From Lachnospiraceae bacterium (GTDB taxonomy: Bacteria; Bacillota; Clostridia; Lachnospirales; Lachnospiraceae), in contig JAFZOS010000065.1 in assembly GCA_017550535.1 (NCBI GenBank), forward strand, positions 124,001 to 188,000: DNA of 64,000 nucleotides, read 5' to 3'. The notes beneath the pieces are model-generated. The model was not told the origin of the DNA, made no database searches, and saw only the letters and a program-made list of their open reading frames with translations. This document shows, piece by piece, positions 8,146 through 15,385 of the stretch (position 1 is the stretch's first letter; each line of letters starts with the position of its first letter). A program made the translations under genes and the position numbers.

Positions 8146-9444
8146 CTAGAATATCTCCTGGAGCATCCTTATCTCCTCATCAAAAGAAAACTTGGCATCC
8201 ACATCCTGGCACAGATACTCATTAACACTGTCTATCTTCTCTATTGCATAATCAATACCCGGATTTGCACCGGATTTGTATGCTCCTATGTTTATAAGGT
8301 CCTCTGCTTCGTTGTAAGTTGCAAGCACATTCTTAAGCTTTCCGGCGAGTGCTTTATGCTCCTTGGTCGCGATCTGGCTCATGCACCTTGATATACTCTG
8401 CAGTATGTCTATCGCAGGATAATGATTCTTATGTGCCAGTTTTCTGTTAAGCATTATGTGACCGTCGAGGATTCCGCGGGCAGTATCCGTGATAGGTTCA
8501 TTAAAGTCATCGCCATCCACAAGTACTGTATATAACCCGGTAATAGAGCCCTTATCTGAATTGCCGGCCCTTTCAAGAAGCTTGGGCATCTCAGCATAAA
8601 CACTCGGCGGGTAGCCCCTTGTCACGGGCGGTTCACCGCTCGCAAGACCTATCTCGCGCTGTGCCATAGAAAAACGTGTCAGCGAATCCATCATAAGCAG
8701 CACATCCTTGCCCTGATCCCTGAAGTATTCGGCGATCGCCGTAGCTGTGAGGGCCGCCTTTTTGCGCATAAGTGCGGGTTTATCGGATGTAGCAACAACG
8801 ACGATCGAACGGCGCATTCCTTCCTCGCCCATATCACGCTCAATGAACTCCCTCACCTCACGTCCGCGCTCTCCTATAAGTGCTATCACGTTTATATCTG
8901 CCTTTGTATTCCTTGCGAACATACCGAGCAGTGTACTCTTTCCAACACCCGAGCCTGCGAATATCCCAATACGCTGTCCTTTTCCGATCGTCATAATGCC
9001 GTCTACAGCCTTTACTCCAAGCGGAAGCGGAGTATCGATTATTATCCTGTCCATGGGATCGGGAGGCATTGCTTCCACCGGATACGTAATTGCGGTTTTT
9101 ATGACAGAGCCGTCAGTGGGACGTCCGAGTCCGTCCAGGCACTGACCAAGCATTTCATCACCCACGCTTACGGAAAGAGGATAGCCCAGATTTTCAACAA
9201 TACAGCCGAATCCGATTCCTTCGGTACTGTCACAGGGCATAAGAAGTGTTCTGTTATCCCTGAAACCTACGACCTCTGCCAGCACATAATTCTCGCCTTC
9301 TTCATCGATACTTATCCTGCAAAGATCATTAAGGCTCGCATCCGGCCCCAGGGATTCTATGGTAAGCCCGACTACATTGACCACCTTGCCGAGCCTCTTG
9401 TAAAAGGTTTTTTCCTTAAGCTTCTGGTATTTATCGATATTCAA
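8146..9444 (-). CDS. fliI: Flagellum-specific ATP synthase FliI
   Basis: A 432-aa F1-beta-like ATPase of the type III export system. The Walker A loop is GIFAGSGVGKSTLLGM, and LIGERGREVREF and LLMMDSLTRFSMAQREI are the family's Walker B region signatures. GEPPVTRGYPPSVYAEMPKLLERAG is also present in the expected place. It powers unfolding and delivery of flagellar substrates, held by FliH and stimulated by FliJ, both encoded next to it. Length is normal. Confidence 0.97.
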   Translation of the reverse strand: MNIDKYQKLKEKTFYKRLGKVVNVVGLTIESLGPDASLNDLCRISIDEEGENYVLAEVVGFRDNRTLLMPCDSTEGIGFGCIVENLGYPLSVSVGDEMLGQCLDGLGRPTDGSVIKTAITYPVEAMPPDPMDRIIIDTPLPLGVKAVDGIMTIGKGQRIGIFAGSGVGKSTLLGMFARNTKADINVIALIGERGREVREFIERDMGEEGMRRSIVVVATSDKPALMRKKAALTATAIAEYFRDQGKDVLLMMDSLTRFSMAQREIGLASGEPPVTRGYPPSVYAEMPKLLERAGNSDKGSITGLYTVLVDGDDFNEPITDTARGILDGHIMLNRKLAHKNHYPAIDILQSISRCMSQIATKEHKALAGKLKNVLATYNEAEDLINIGAYKSGANPGIDYAIEKIDSVNEYLCQDVDAKFSFDEEIRMLQEIF

Positions 9445-9465
9445 CCTTACCGCTCCTTATGGCTG

Positions 9466-10356
9466 TCAACCCTTCTGATAAGACAAAAGCATGAGCTCCT
9501 TCTTAAGCAGCTCAAGCTCCGTTCCTATACCACAGTCATATATTCCGCCCTCAGCCTCTACAAAGCATTCGGACTGACGCAGGGTAAGATCTTCTATCAC
9601 TTCAACGGTGTCGGTACTGCCAAGTCCGTCAGTGAGCTGATCTTTCCTGTCATTTATATATTCAAAATCATTCTTGGAAACATGTACTATGAAGTTTTTT
9701 CCGCCTTCGACATTACGTACCGTATCATGAAGCAGGTTTAGCATGATCTCGCGGTTGGAAGACAAAGATACATGAAAAATATGCTCATAAATATCTGTTA
9801 TGGCATCAACAAGGAGCGGCTCCATTTCCTCAAGTTTCTTATCATACTCATGAAGCCTGGCATTTTCCCGCTCTTCCATCTCCTCTGTTTTTTCCTCGAT
9901 ATACTTCTGTGCTTCCTCCCGTCCCTGCTTAAGGCCTTCATCATAGCCTTCGTTCCTGGCTTCCTGCCGTATCGAATCAGCTTCCTGCCTTGCACCTTCC
10001 GTTATCTGCTCAGCTTCATTCCTTGCACTGTTAAGTATTTCTTCGGCCTGACTGCTTATTTCGTCAAGCGATATAACATCCTGATGCGGACTGTCTTCCG
10101 GTACTTCATAACCTTCGCCGTCGCTTATCACACTTTCTTCATGATCTCTTGAAGGATTATCCTCAAGCAGCATTTCCAGCTGCTCTGCATTTAATCCTTC
10201 GCTGAATTCCTCGAATTTTACCTCTTCTATCTTCTCGGGCGTTTCCGCCGCCTCGCTGCTCAGTTTCTGGAGTTTAACGGCTATCAGATCATTTGAATCG
10301 ATAACCCTCGTTTCATCCTTTTTGATAACATAATTCGACTTTAAAAGATTAGACAA
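9466..10356 (-). CDS. fliH: Flagellar assembly protein FliH
   Basis: A 296-aa protein: an acidic, disordered N-terminal part, a long coiled coil (about 110-190; EARNEGYDEGLKQGREEAQ resembles the glycine-spaced helix of FliH) and a C-terminal V-ATPase subunit E-like domain. FliH is the stator of the FliI ATPase and links it to the C-ring. Its start overlaps fliG by 8 bp and it is followed by fliI at 21 bp. Confidence 0.88.
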   Translation of the reverse strand: MSNLLKSNYVIKKDETRVIDSNDLIAVKLQKLSSEAAETPEKIEEVKFEEFSEGLNAEQLEMLLEDNPSRDHEESVISDGEGYEVPEDSPHQDVISLDEISSQAEEILNSARNEAEQITEGARQEADSIRQEARNEGYDEGLKQGREEAQKYIEEKTEEMEERENARLHEYDKKLEEMEPLLVDAITDIYEHIFHVSLSSNREIMLNLLHDTVRNVEGGKNFIVHVSKNDFEYINDRKDQLTDGLGSTDTVEVIEDLTLRQSECFVEAEGGIYDCGIGTELELLKKELMLLSYQKG

Positions 10357-11365
10357 TTATCTCATCACCTCCGCCCCTGGAGATAACGATCTCAGCCGAA
10401 TCTTCAAGCCGCCTTATTACGTTTACTATCTTCTGCTGGGCCTCCTCGACATCCTTCATACGTACCGGACCCATGAATTCCATATCTTCCTTGATCATTA
10501 CGGCCAGACGCTTACTCAGGTTATTGAATATAGCATTCTGAACCTCTTCGTTTGCGCTCTTTAATGCGATCGCGAGGTCTCCGTTATCAACATCACGCAG
10601 CACACGCTGTATCGCCCTGTCATCAAGCAGCAGTATATCCTCGAATACGAACATCTTCTTTCGGATCTCGTCTGCAAGTTCGGGCTCGTCGATCTCGAGG
10701 GTTTCCATGATGTGCTTCTCGGTACTCCTGTCTACTGTATTTAAGATCTCAACAACCGAATCGACACCGCCGATAACCGTATAATCCTGATTTACAAGCG
10801 ATGACAGCTTTGTCTCCAATATTCGTTCCACCTCCTTGACAACGTCGGGCGATGTACGATCCATAAGAGCTATACGCTTTGCCACATCCGCCTGTCGGTC
10901 GGGCGGAAGAGCCGAAACGATAAGCGCTGCCTGCGAAGCATTCAGATAAGACAATATAAGAGCGATCGTCTGCGGATGCTCATCCTGAATAAAGTTAAGA
11001 AGCTGAGATGCTTCTGTCTTTCGTATGAATTCAAACGGCTTAACCTGTAGCGATGCCGTAAGCTTGCCGATAACATCGTTTGCCCGCTGCTCTCCCAATG
11101 CCTTCTCGAGCAGTTCCTTGGCATAACCGATACCGCCTTCCGCAATATACTGCTGTGCAAGGCAGACCTGATAGAATTCCTCCATCACCTGCTCCTTGAC
11201 CTGCGGCGTAACACTTCTTGTGTTTGCTATCTCGAGTGTCAGATCCTCTATCTCTTCTTCCTTTAAGTGCTGGAATATCATAGCCGAACGCTCAGGTCCG
11301 AGTGTTATCAGCAATATTGCACCCTTCTGTACTCCCGACAGCGCGTTGTCGTTATGCGATGCCAT
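10349..11365 (-). CDS. fliG: Flagellar motor switch protein FliG
   Basis: A 338-aa protein with the three FliG armadillo-like domains. Readable signatures are QKGAILLITLGPERSA at the N-terminus, EHPQTIALILSYL (EHPQ motif) in the middle and a C-terminal torque helix region with VLRDVDNGDLAIALK. FliG binds FliF and converts stator force into rotation. The N-terminus abuts fliF (3-bp gap), consistent with tight co-expression. Confidence 0.96.
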   Translation of the reverse strand: MASHNDNALSGVQKGAILLITLGPERSAMIFQHLKEEEIEDLTLEIANTRSVTPQVKEQVMEEFYQVCLAQQYIAEGGIGYAKELLEKALGEQRANDVIGKLTASLQVKPFEFIRKTEASQLLNFIQDEHPQTIALILSYLNASQAALIVSALPPDRQADVAKRIALMDRTSPDVVKEVERILETKLSSLVNQDYTVIGGVDSVVEILNTVDRSTEKHIMETLEIDEPELADEIRKKMFVFEDILLLDDRAIQRVLRDVDNGDLAIALKSANEEVQNAIFNNLSKRLAVMIKEDMEFMGPVRMKDVEEAQQKIVNVIRRLEDSAEIVISRGGGDEIIV

Positions 11366-11368
11366 GTT

Positions 11369-12985
11369 TTACCCCCAATCTCCGTTGAGCCAGTTCCTTA
11401 AAAGTGCCGCCGCCGCGTCCGGATTGTCGTCAACAAACCTTTCAACTGCCAGCCTGACCTCGGACTTGGTCTCAAGTTCTATATCATCAAGCATCGGCTG
11501 CTGCTCCTGCGTGGTCTGGAGCAGATCCTCAACCGACAGTTCCTCTTCTTTCTCGATAACCGGTTTCTCCCTTTTAAGGCTCGAGAATACAACAACCGCC
11601 AGCAACGCAAGGATTATCACAATAAGTGCTATCTGAGCTATGTCGGAAGCGCTCATGCCGCCGGTTTCGTCAGCCTGAAAAATCGGAACATCATAAGCTA
11701 TTATAGATATGTTGTTTGACGGAATTCCCGTAGCGTTTGCAACCAGGGATATCATCTCGGGATCAACTTCCTTCTTGACCATATCACTGTTGCCCGCTAT
11801 GAACTCATCAAAGGATATTCCGTCCAAAGCTCCCTGTTTTTTCAGTTCACTCTCTTTATAAATCACATAATGTGATGCTGTGATCGCGATCGATGAATTG
11901 TTATACTGGATCACACCGCCCGGAGTTACCTTATCGGTAATCTTCTCACCCGGAAGATAATCCCTTGTTTCTTCAGTCACGCTGTAATTTGAATTACCTC
12001 CGTTCTCCATCACATAAGTTGTTTCCTCATTGTTGGTATCCGTACCCGGAACGCCGGCCGTACCTCCGGTTCCCTCGGCTTCGTATGTATTCTCATGCGA
12101 AATGACATTGGTGCCGTTCTCATCCGCCTGAGTGTATGTGTGATCGGTTTCCTTGAGCGTGGAAAAATCAAAAACCAGATTGGTAGCTACCTTAACATCC
12201 TCGTAAAGGTTGGAACCCAGAAGCACCTGTGTTACTTCCTGCTTCACAAGACGTTCCGCTTCTGTCTTTAAGGCTATCTGATTGGATGTGTTAAGAGTTC
12301 CCGAGCCGTCCGCAGCCTCGTCCGCACCGGAAAACAGTAGATTCCCATTGGAATCAAGTATCGTAATGTTATCTGTAGTCTTATTTCCGAGTGCCGTTGC
12401 TATATTCTTTGCAAAATTCTCGGCAACACCGGCTCCGAGCTCTTCGTTCAAGTCGAGCATAACGCTCGCGAATGACTCTTCCTCCTTGGAAAGGAGAGTA
12501 CCGTCATTCTGCGGTATATTGAGAGTCACATAAGCCTTGTTTACCGCGGCCTGGGCTTCCATTATCTGCGCCAGATGCTCTTCCTGGTACAGTTTATACC
12601 GTTTCTGTTTATCTGATTCCGTAGCGGAAAAACCGCCTCCGAGTGCGGTTTCAATACTGTAACTGTCGGCAGGTATGCTGTTGGCACCAAGAAGAAGCGT
12701 TGCCGAGGCAACATTCTCCTTAAGCACGGAAATGATAAGGCCGTCATCCGTAACCTTGTGTGAGATGCCCTGTCCGTCCAGAAGATCTATGATCTCGGAT
12801 GCCTGCTTGGTTGATTCGCAGGTTATAAGAACCTCATACTGCGGCCTTGTCAATATGGTAGCAAGTATGGCAAGCGCTACCACAACTCCCGCGGCAACGC
12901 TTATTATTATCGTCTTTTGCTTGGTGGTAAATTTATTCCACCATTCCAGGATCCTTTGCGGTATTTCCTTTAACCTGTCCAGCAT
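11369..12985 (-). CDS. fliF: Flagellar MS-ring protein FliF
   Basis: A 538-aa membrane protein with an N-terminal membrane helix (about 26-46), YscJ/FliF ring-building domains (NIPQNDGTLLSKEEESFASV, then the C-terminal RBM3 part), a Gly/Thr-rich loop and a second membrane helix (about 443-466). The last residues form the FliG-binding peptide (RWFVDDNPD-like AVERFVDDNPDAAAALLRNW). FliF is the first piece assembled in the basal body. Length is normal. Confidence 0.96.
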   Translation of the reverse strand: MLDRLKEIPQRILEWWNKFTTKQKTIIISVAAGVVVALAILATILTRPQYEVLITCESTKQASEIIDLLDGQGISHKVTDDGLIISVLKENVASATLLLGANSIPADSYSIETALGGGFSATESDKQKRYKLYQEEHLAQIMEAQAAVNKAYVTLNIPQNDGTLLSKEEESFASVMLDLNEELGAGVAENFAKNIATALGNKTTDNITILDSNGNLLFSGADEAADGSGTLNTSNQIALKTEAERLVKQEVTQVLLGSNLYEDVKVATNLVFDFSTLKETDHTYTQADENGTNVISHENTYEAEGTGGTAGVPGTDTNNEETTYVMENGGNSNYSVTEETRDYLPGEKITDKVTPGGVIQYNNSSIAITASHYVIYKESELKKQGALDGISFDEFIAGNSDMVKKEVDPEMISLVANATGIPSNNISIIAYDVPIFQADETGGMSASDIAQIALIVIILALLAVVVFSSLKREKPVIEKEEELSVEDLLQTTQEQQPMLDDIELETKSEVRLAVERFVDDNPDAAAALLRNWLNGDWG

Positions 12986-13033
12986 ATCAACATCTCCCTG
13001 TTAAACCGGAACCATACTACCCTGTATGGCACA

Positions 13034-13351
13034 TCAGATCTGTATCTGCATTATCTCCTTGTATGCCTCGATAAACTTATCCCTGAGTGCGACTGTATAG
13101 CTTAATGCCGTTGATGCCTTTGCTGCCGCGATACTCAGGTCATGCGTATTTTCGGATATCCCAAGGGCGAACTTTATCTCTTCTTCTTCCTGCTTGTTAA
13201 GGAGTGAATTGGTTTCGCCTATATTGCTGAGCGCCGACTTGAACAGCGTATCAAAACTCTGATCATCGGTTTCGCCGGTCCTCGTCGAAGCCTGTGCCGC
13301 TTTGTTTGCGATCACCGGCGAACTTACATTAAGTAATGATGTTATATCCAT
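13034..13351 (-). CDS. fliE: Flagellar hook-basal body complex protein FliE
   Basis: A 105-aa protein whose C-terminal half (THDLSIAAAKASTALSYTVAL, then RDKFIEAYKEIMQIQI) is the characteristic FliE helix pair. FliE joins the MS ring to the FlgB/FlgC rod and is the first export substrate. It is 19 bp behind flgC and 48 bp ahead of fliF. Confidence 0.94.
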   Translation of the reverse strand: MDITSLLNVSSPVIANKAAQASTRTGETDDQSFDTLFKSALSNIGETNSLLNKQEEEEIKFALGISENTHDLSIAAAKASTALSYTVALRDKFIEAYKEIMQIQI

Positions 13352-13370
13352 ATCCCGTTACACCCCCTTA

Positions 13371-13820
13371 TCATGACTGACCGATATTCAAGCCTTTCAT
13401 AGCCATCGATTTACTCGCTGTAAACGCAGTCGCATTGGCTTCATAGGCCCTCGTTGAATCGATCATGTTAGTCATCTCTGTAACGATATCAACATTTGGA
13501 TACCAGACATATCCGTCCTCATCCGCATCGGGATGCGAGGGATCGTATACCCTCTTCATTTCTGATGTATTATCCTCAAACACGCGGCTGACCTTAACCC
13601 CGTCACCGATGTCCATTCCCCGGCTCCTTGCAAAGATCGTGCCGAAAGTAGTAGGATCGTTTGTCTTTTCGGTAAAAGTCACTATCTTACGCTTATAAGG
13701 GGTTCCATCTTCCGTCCTTGTGGTATTTGCGTTGGCTACGTTCTGGGATATTATATCCATCCTGTAGCGCTGTGCCGTCATACCGGATGCATTTACACCA
13801 AATGATTTAAATATGCTCAT
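13371..13820 (-). CDS. flgC: Flagellar basal-body rod protein FlgC
   Basis: A 149-aa proximal rod protein. The N-terminus MSIFKSFGVNASGMTAQR and MDIISQNVANANTTRTEDG are the rod signature, and the C-terminus TEMTNMIDSTRAYEANATAF is the matching D0 helix. Length and order (flgB-flgC-fliE) are standard. Confidence 0.96.
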   Translation of the reverse strand: MSIFKSFGVNASGMTAQRYRMDIISQNVANANTTRTEDGTPYKRKIVTFTEKTNDPTTFGTIFARSRGMDIGDGVKVSRVFEDNTSEMKRVYDPSHPDADEDGYVWYPNVDIVTEMTNMIDSTRAYEANATAFTASKSMAMKGLNIGQS

Positions 13821-13836
13821 GCCTGCCCCTCCTTTC

Positions 13837-14235
13837 CTACTTGATCACGGATTTAATGTTTTTAAATTCCTGATCTATGCTCTGTATCAGTGCATTGTAT
13901 TTGATCTCATTCGAGGCCAGTTCAACGTTTTCGGTGTCTATGTCGACGTTGTTTCCGTCCAGCCTGTATGAGAAGCCCGGATGATCAATATATTTACGGG
14001 GTTCGATCCTTGACAGCCGGCCTTCATTCAAGGCTTCCACCTTTTTATCAAGGCTGACATACTTAGTAGACCTGAGGGCATGCCTTAACTCCGTTTCAAA
14101 AGAAACATCCTCACGTTTATATCCCGGAGTATCAACATTCGCAATGTTATTGGATATGGCATCATTGCGCATCCATGCCGCATCAGCTGCTTTTTCAAGC
14201 ACATTGACGTAATTATATACACCCGTATTAATCAT
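13837..14235 (-). CDS. flgB: Flagellar basal-body rod protein FlgB
   Basis: First gene of the flagellar operon, about 132 residues. AISNNIANVDTPGYKRED is the rod signature and the C-terminal helix contains NALIQSIDQEFKNIKSVIK. The frame is open to a GTG at 14244, but the ATG at 14235 sits 4 nt after AGGTGAG and gives the family-like MINTGVYNYVNVLEKAAD, so I use it. A promoter lies immediately upstream, leaving a very short leader of about 15 nt. Confidence 0.94.
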   Translation of the reverse strand: MINTGVYNYVNVLEKAADAAWMRNDAISNNIANVDTPGYKREDVSFETELRHALRSTKYVSLDKKVEALNEGRLSRIEPRKYIDHPGFSYRLDGNNVDIDTENVELASNEIKYNALIQSIDQEFKNIKSVIK

Positions 14236-14257
14236 TATACTCACCTACCCTTTCTCT

Positions 14258-14285
14258 ATTATAAATAAATTCATCGAAAACACAA
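14258..14285 (-). promoter_or_regulatory. Promoter of the flagellar (flgB) operon
   Basis: On the minus strand TTGTGT and a perfect TATAAT are separated by 16 bp, between the codY terminator and flgB. This looks like a sigma-A promoter; I do not find a sigma-28 pattern (TAAA-GCCGATAA). I found no good CodY box within 60 bp of it. Confidence 0.65.
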
Positions 14286-14334
14286 GCTGTTTTTGCATTT
14301 TTCCACCATATATTGTGTTGATTTCATAAAAATC

Positions 14335-14384
14335 AGATAAAAAAACACAAACGGACCGACATATGAGCAAATCCGTTTGTGTTT
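14335..14384 (-). terminator. Rho-independent terminator of codY
   Basis: On the minus strand AAACACAAACGGA pairs with TCCGTTTGTGTTT (13 bp) around a 16-nt loop, followed by a run of T ending TTTTTTTATC. It lies 30 bp after the codY stop and separates codY from the flagellar promoter. Confidence 0.9.
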
Positions 14385-14413
14385 CCCTACAAATCCTTTT
14401 ATAAGGTGTTACT

Positions 14414-15193
14414 CTATTTTTTCTTCTTAAGTTCCTCTATCTCATCAAATATTACCGAATTGAGCACTTTGATATAAGTACCCTTCATTCCCGATGACCT
14501 TGATTCTATCACGCCGGCGCTTTCAAACTTACGTAAAGCATTTACGATGACGGAACGGGTTATTCCGACACGGTCGGCTATCTTGCTTGCCACGAGTATG
14601 CCTTCGTTTCCGTCCAGTTCATCAAAAATATGTATGATAGCTTCCATCTCCGAAAACGACAGTGTGCCTATGGCCGACTTTACAACCTGGAGCTTCCTGT
14701 TTTCCTCGGCGCTTTCCTCATTGACTGCCCTGAGCATTTCAAGCCCCACAACAGTAGAACCATACTCACACAATATTATATCGTCAATTGTGTACTGTTC
14801 CTTAACCTTATAGATAAATAAAGTTCCCAGCCTTTCGCCCGCGATATCAATGGGTGTAACGATAGCCTGATATTTATTGCTCTCGGAAACCTCAAAGCCA
14901 AGGGTCTCAAGGTTAACATCCTCCTTTGTTGACAACACTCCCAGGAGCCGTTCGTTAAGCATATGGTCTATTATACCGCCCACTTCATACTTGAGCAGTC
15001 CCTCTATCTCACCTATATCTTCCCTGGCGCCTGTTCCGAGTATCTTTCCTTTTTTGCTGATAACAAGCACATTGGACTCAAGTATGTCCTTAAGGACATC
15101 ACAGATATCGTTAAATACCACCTTGCTGGAGCTGTTATTATGCAACAGCTTCTGTATCATCCTGGTTTTATCAAGCAATTGAACGCTGCTCAT
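14414..15193 (-). CDS. codY: Global nutrient-responsive transcription regulator CodY
   Basis: A 259-aa protein, the same length as B. subtilis CodY. The N-terminal GAF-type domain (LLDKTRMIQKLL at the start) senses branched-chain amino acids. The C-terminal winged helix carries VASKIADRVGITRSVIVNAL and the wing GTYIKVLN. CodY with GTP and isoleucine represses genes for amino-acid supply and motility in Firmicutes. The frame is open 14 codons further upstream, but ATG 15193 has GGAGG 6 nt before it and gives the normal N-terminus. It stands alone between its own promoter and terminator, just before the flagellar operon. Confidence 0.97.
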   Translation of the reverse strand: MSSVQLLDKTRMIQKLLHNNSSSKVVFNDICDVLKDILESNVLVISKKGKILGTGAREDIGEIEGLLKYEVGGIIDHMLNERLLGVLSTKEDVNLETLGFEVSESNKYQAIVTPIDIAGERLGTLFIYKVKEQYTIDDIILCEYGSTVVGLEMLRAVNEESAEENRKLQVVKSAIGTLSFSEMEAIIHIFDELDGNEGILVASKIADRVGITRSVIVNALRKFESAGVIESRSSGMKGTYIKVLNSVIFDEIEELKKKK

Positions 15194-15255
15194 GCAATAC
15201 CTCCGGGATCCAAATTCAGATTTGGATTTGTTCATGCAAATATTTCAACAATTAA

Positions 15256-15284
15256 ATCATAGCATAAACAAGCGTGATAATCAA
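15256..15284 (-). promoter_or_regulatory. codY: codY promoter with extended -10
   Basis: On the minus strand TTGATT and TATGAT are separated by 17 bp, with TG one base before the -10 (TGCTATGAT). The -35 lies in the loop, and the spacer in the 3' arm, of the hairpin that terminates topA. The leader would be about 55 nt. Confidence 0.65.
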
Positions 15285-15302
15285 TGATCATCACGCTTGT
15301 TT
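15266..15302 (-). terminator. Hairpin behind topA, overlapping the codY promoter
   Basis: A perfect 13-bp inverted repeat, AAACAAGCGTGAT and ATCACGCTTGTTT, with an 11-nt loop. On the minus strand it lies 84 bp after the topA stop. The T-tract is weak (TTTATGCTATG), so it may terminate only partly or act as a protein-binding dyad. Confidence 0.6.
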
Positions 15303-15306
15303 GTTG

Positions 15307-15343
15307 AATATTTTCAAAATTTCGGTCCAATTTTCTAACTATT
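15307..15343 (-). promoter_or_regulatory. Two possible CodY boxes upstream of codY
   Basis: The plus-strand 15-mers at 15307-15321 (AATATTTTCAAAATT) and 15329-15343 (AATTTTCTAACTATT) each match the CodY box AATTTTCWGAAAATT at 12 of 15 positions. Their starts are 22 bp apart, about two helix turns, and they lie 23-59 bp upstream of the -35. CodY autoregulation is known in other Firmicutes. The region is AT-rich, so chance matches are possible. Confidence 0.35.
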
Positions 15344-15385
15344 TGGATCGACATTTAAAATTTACAGCCATTTCATGTCCGCCCG

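Noticed and set aside
14245-14335. CodY box at the flagellar promoter
   Set aside because: The nearest candidate has six mismatches to the consensus.
15194-15235. 14 extra N-terminal codons for CodY
   Set aside because: CodY normally begins at the residues encoded from 15193, which also has the best ribosome site.
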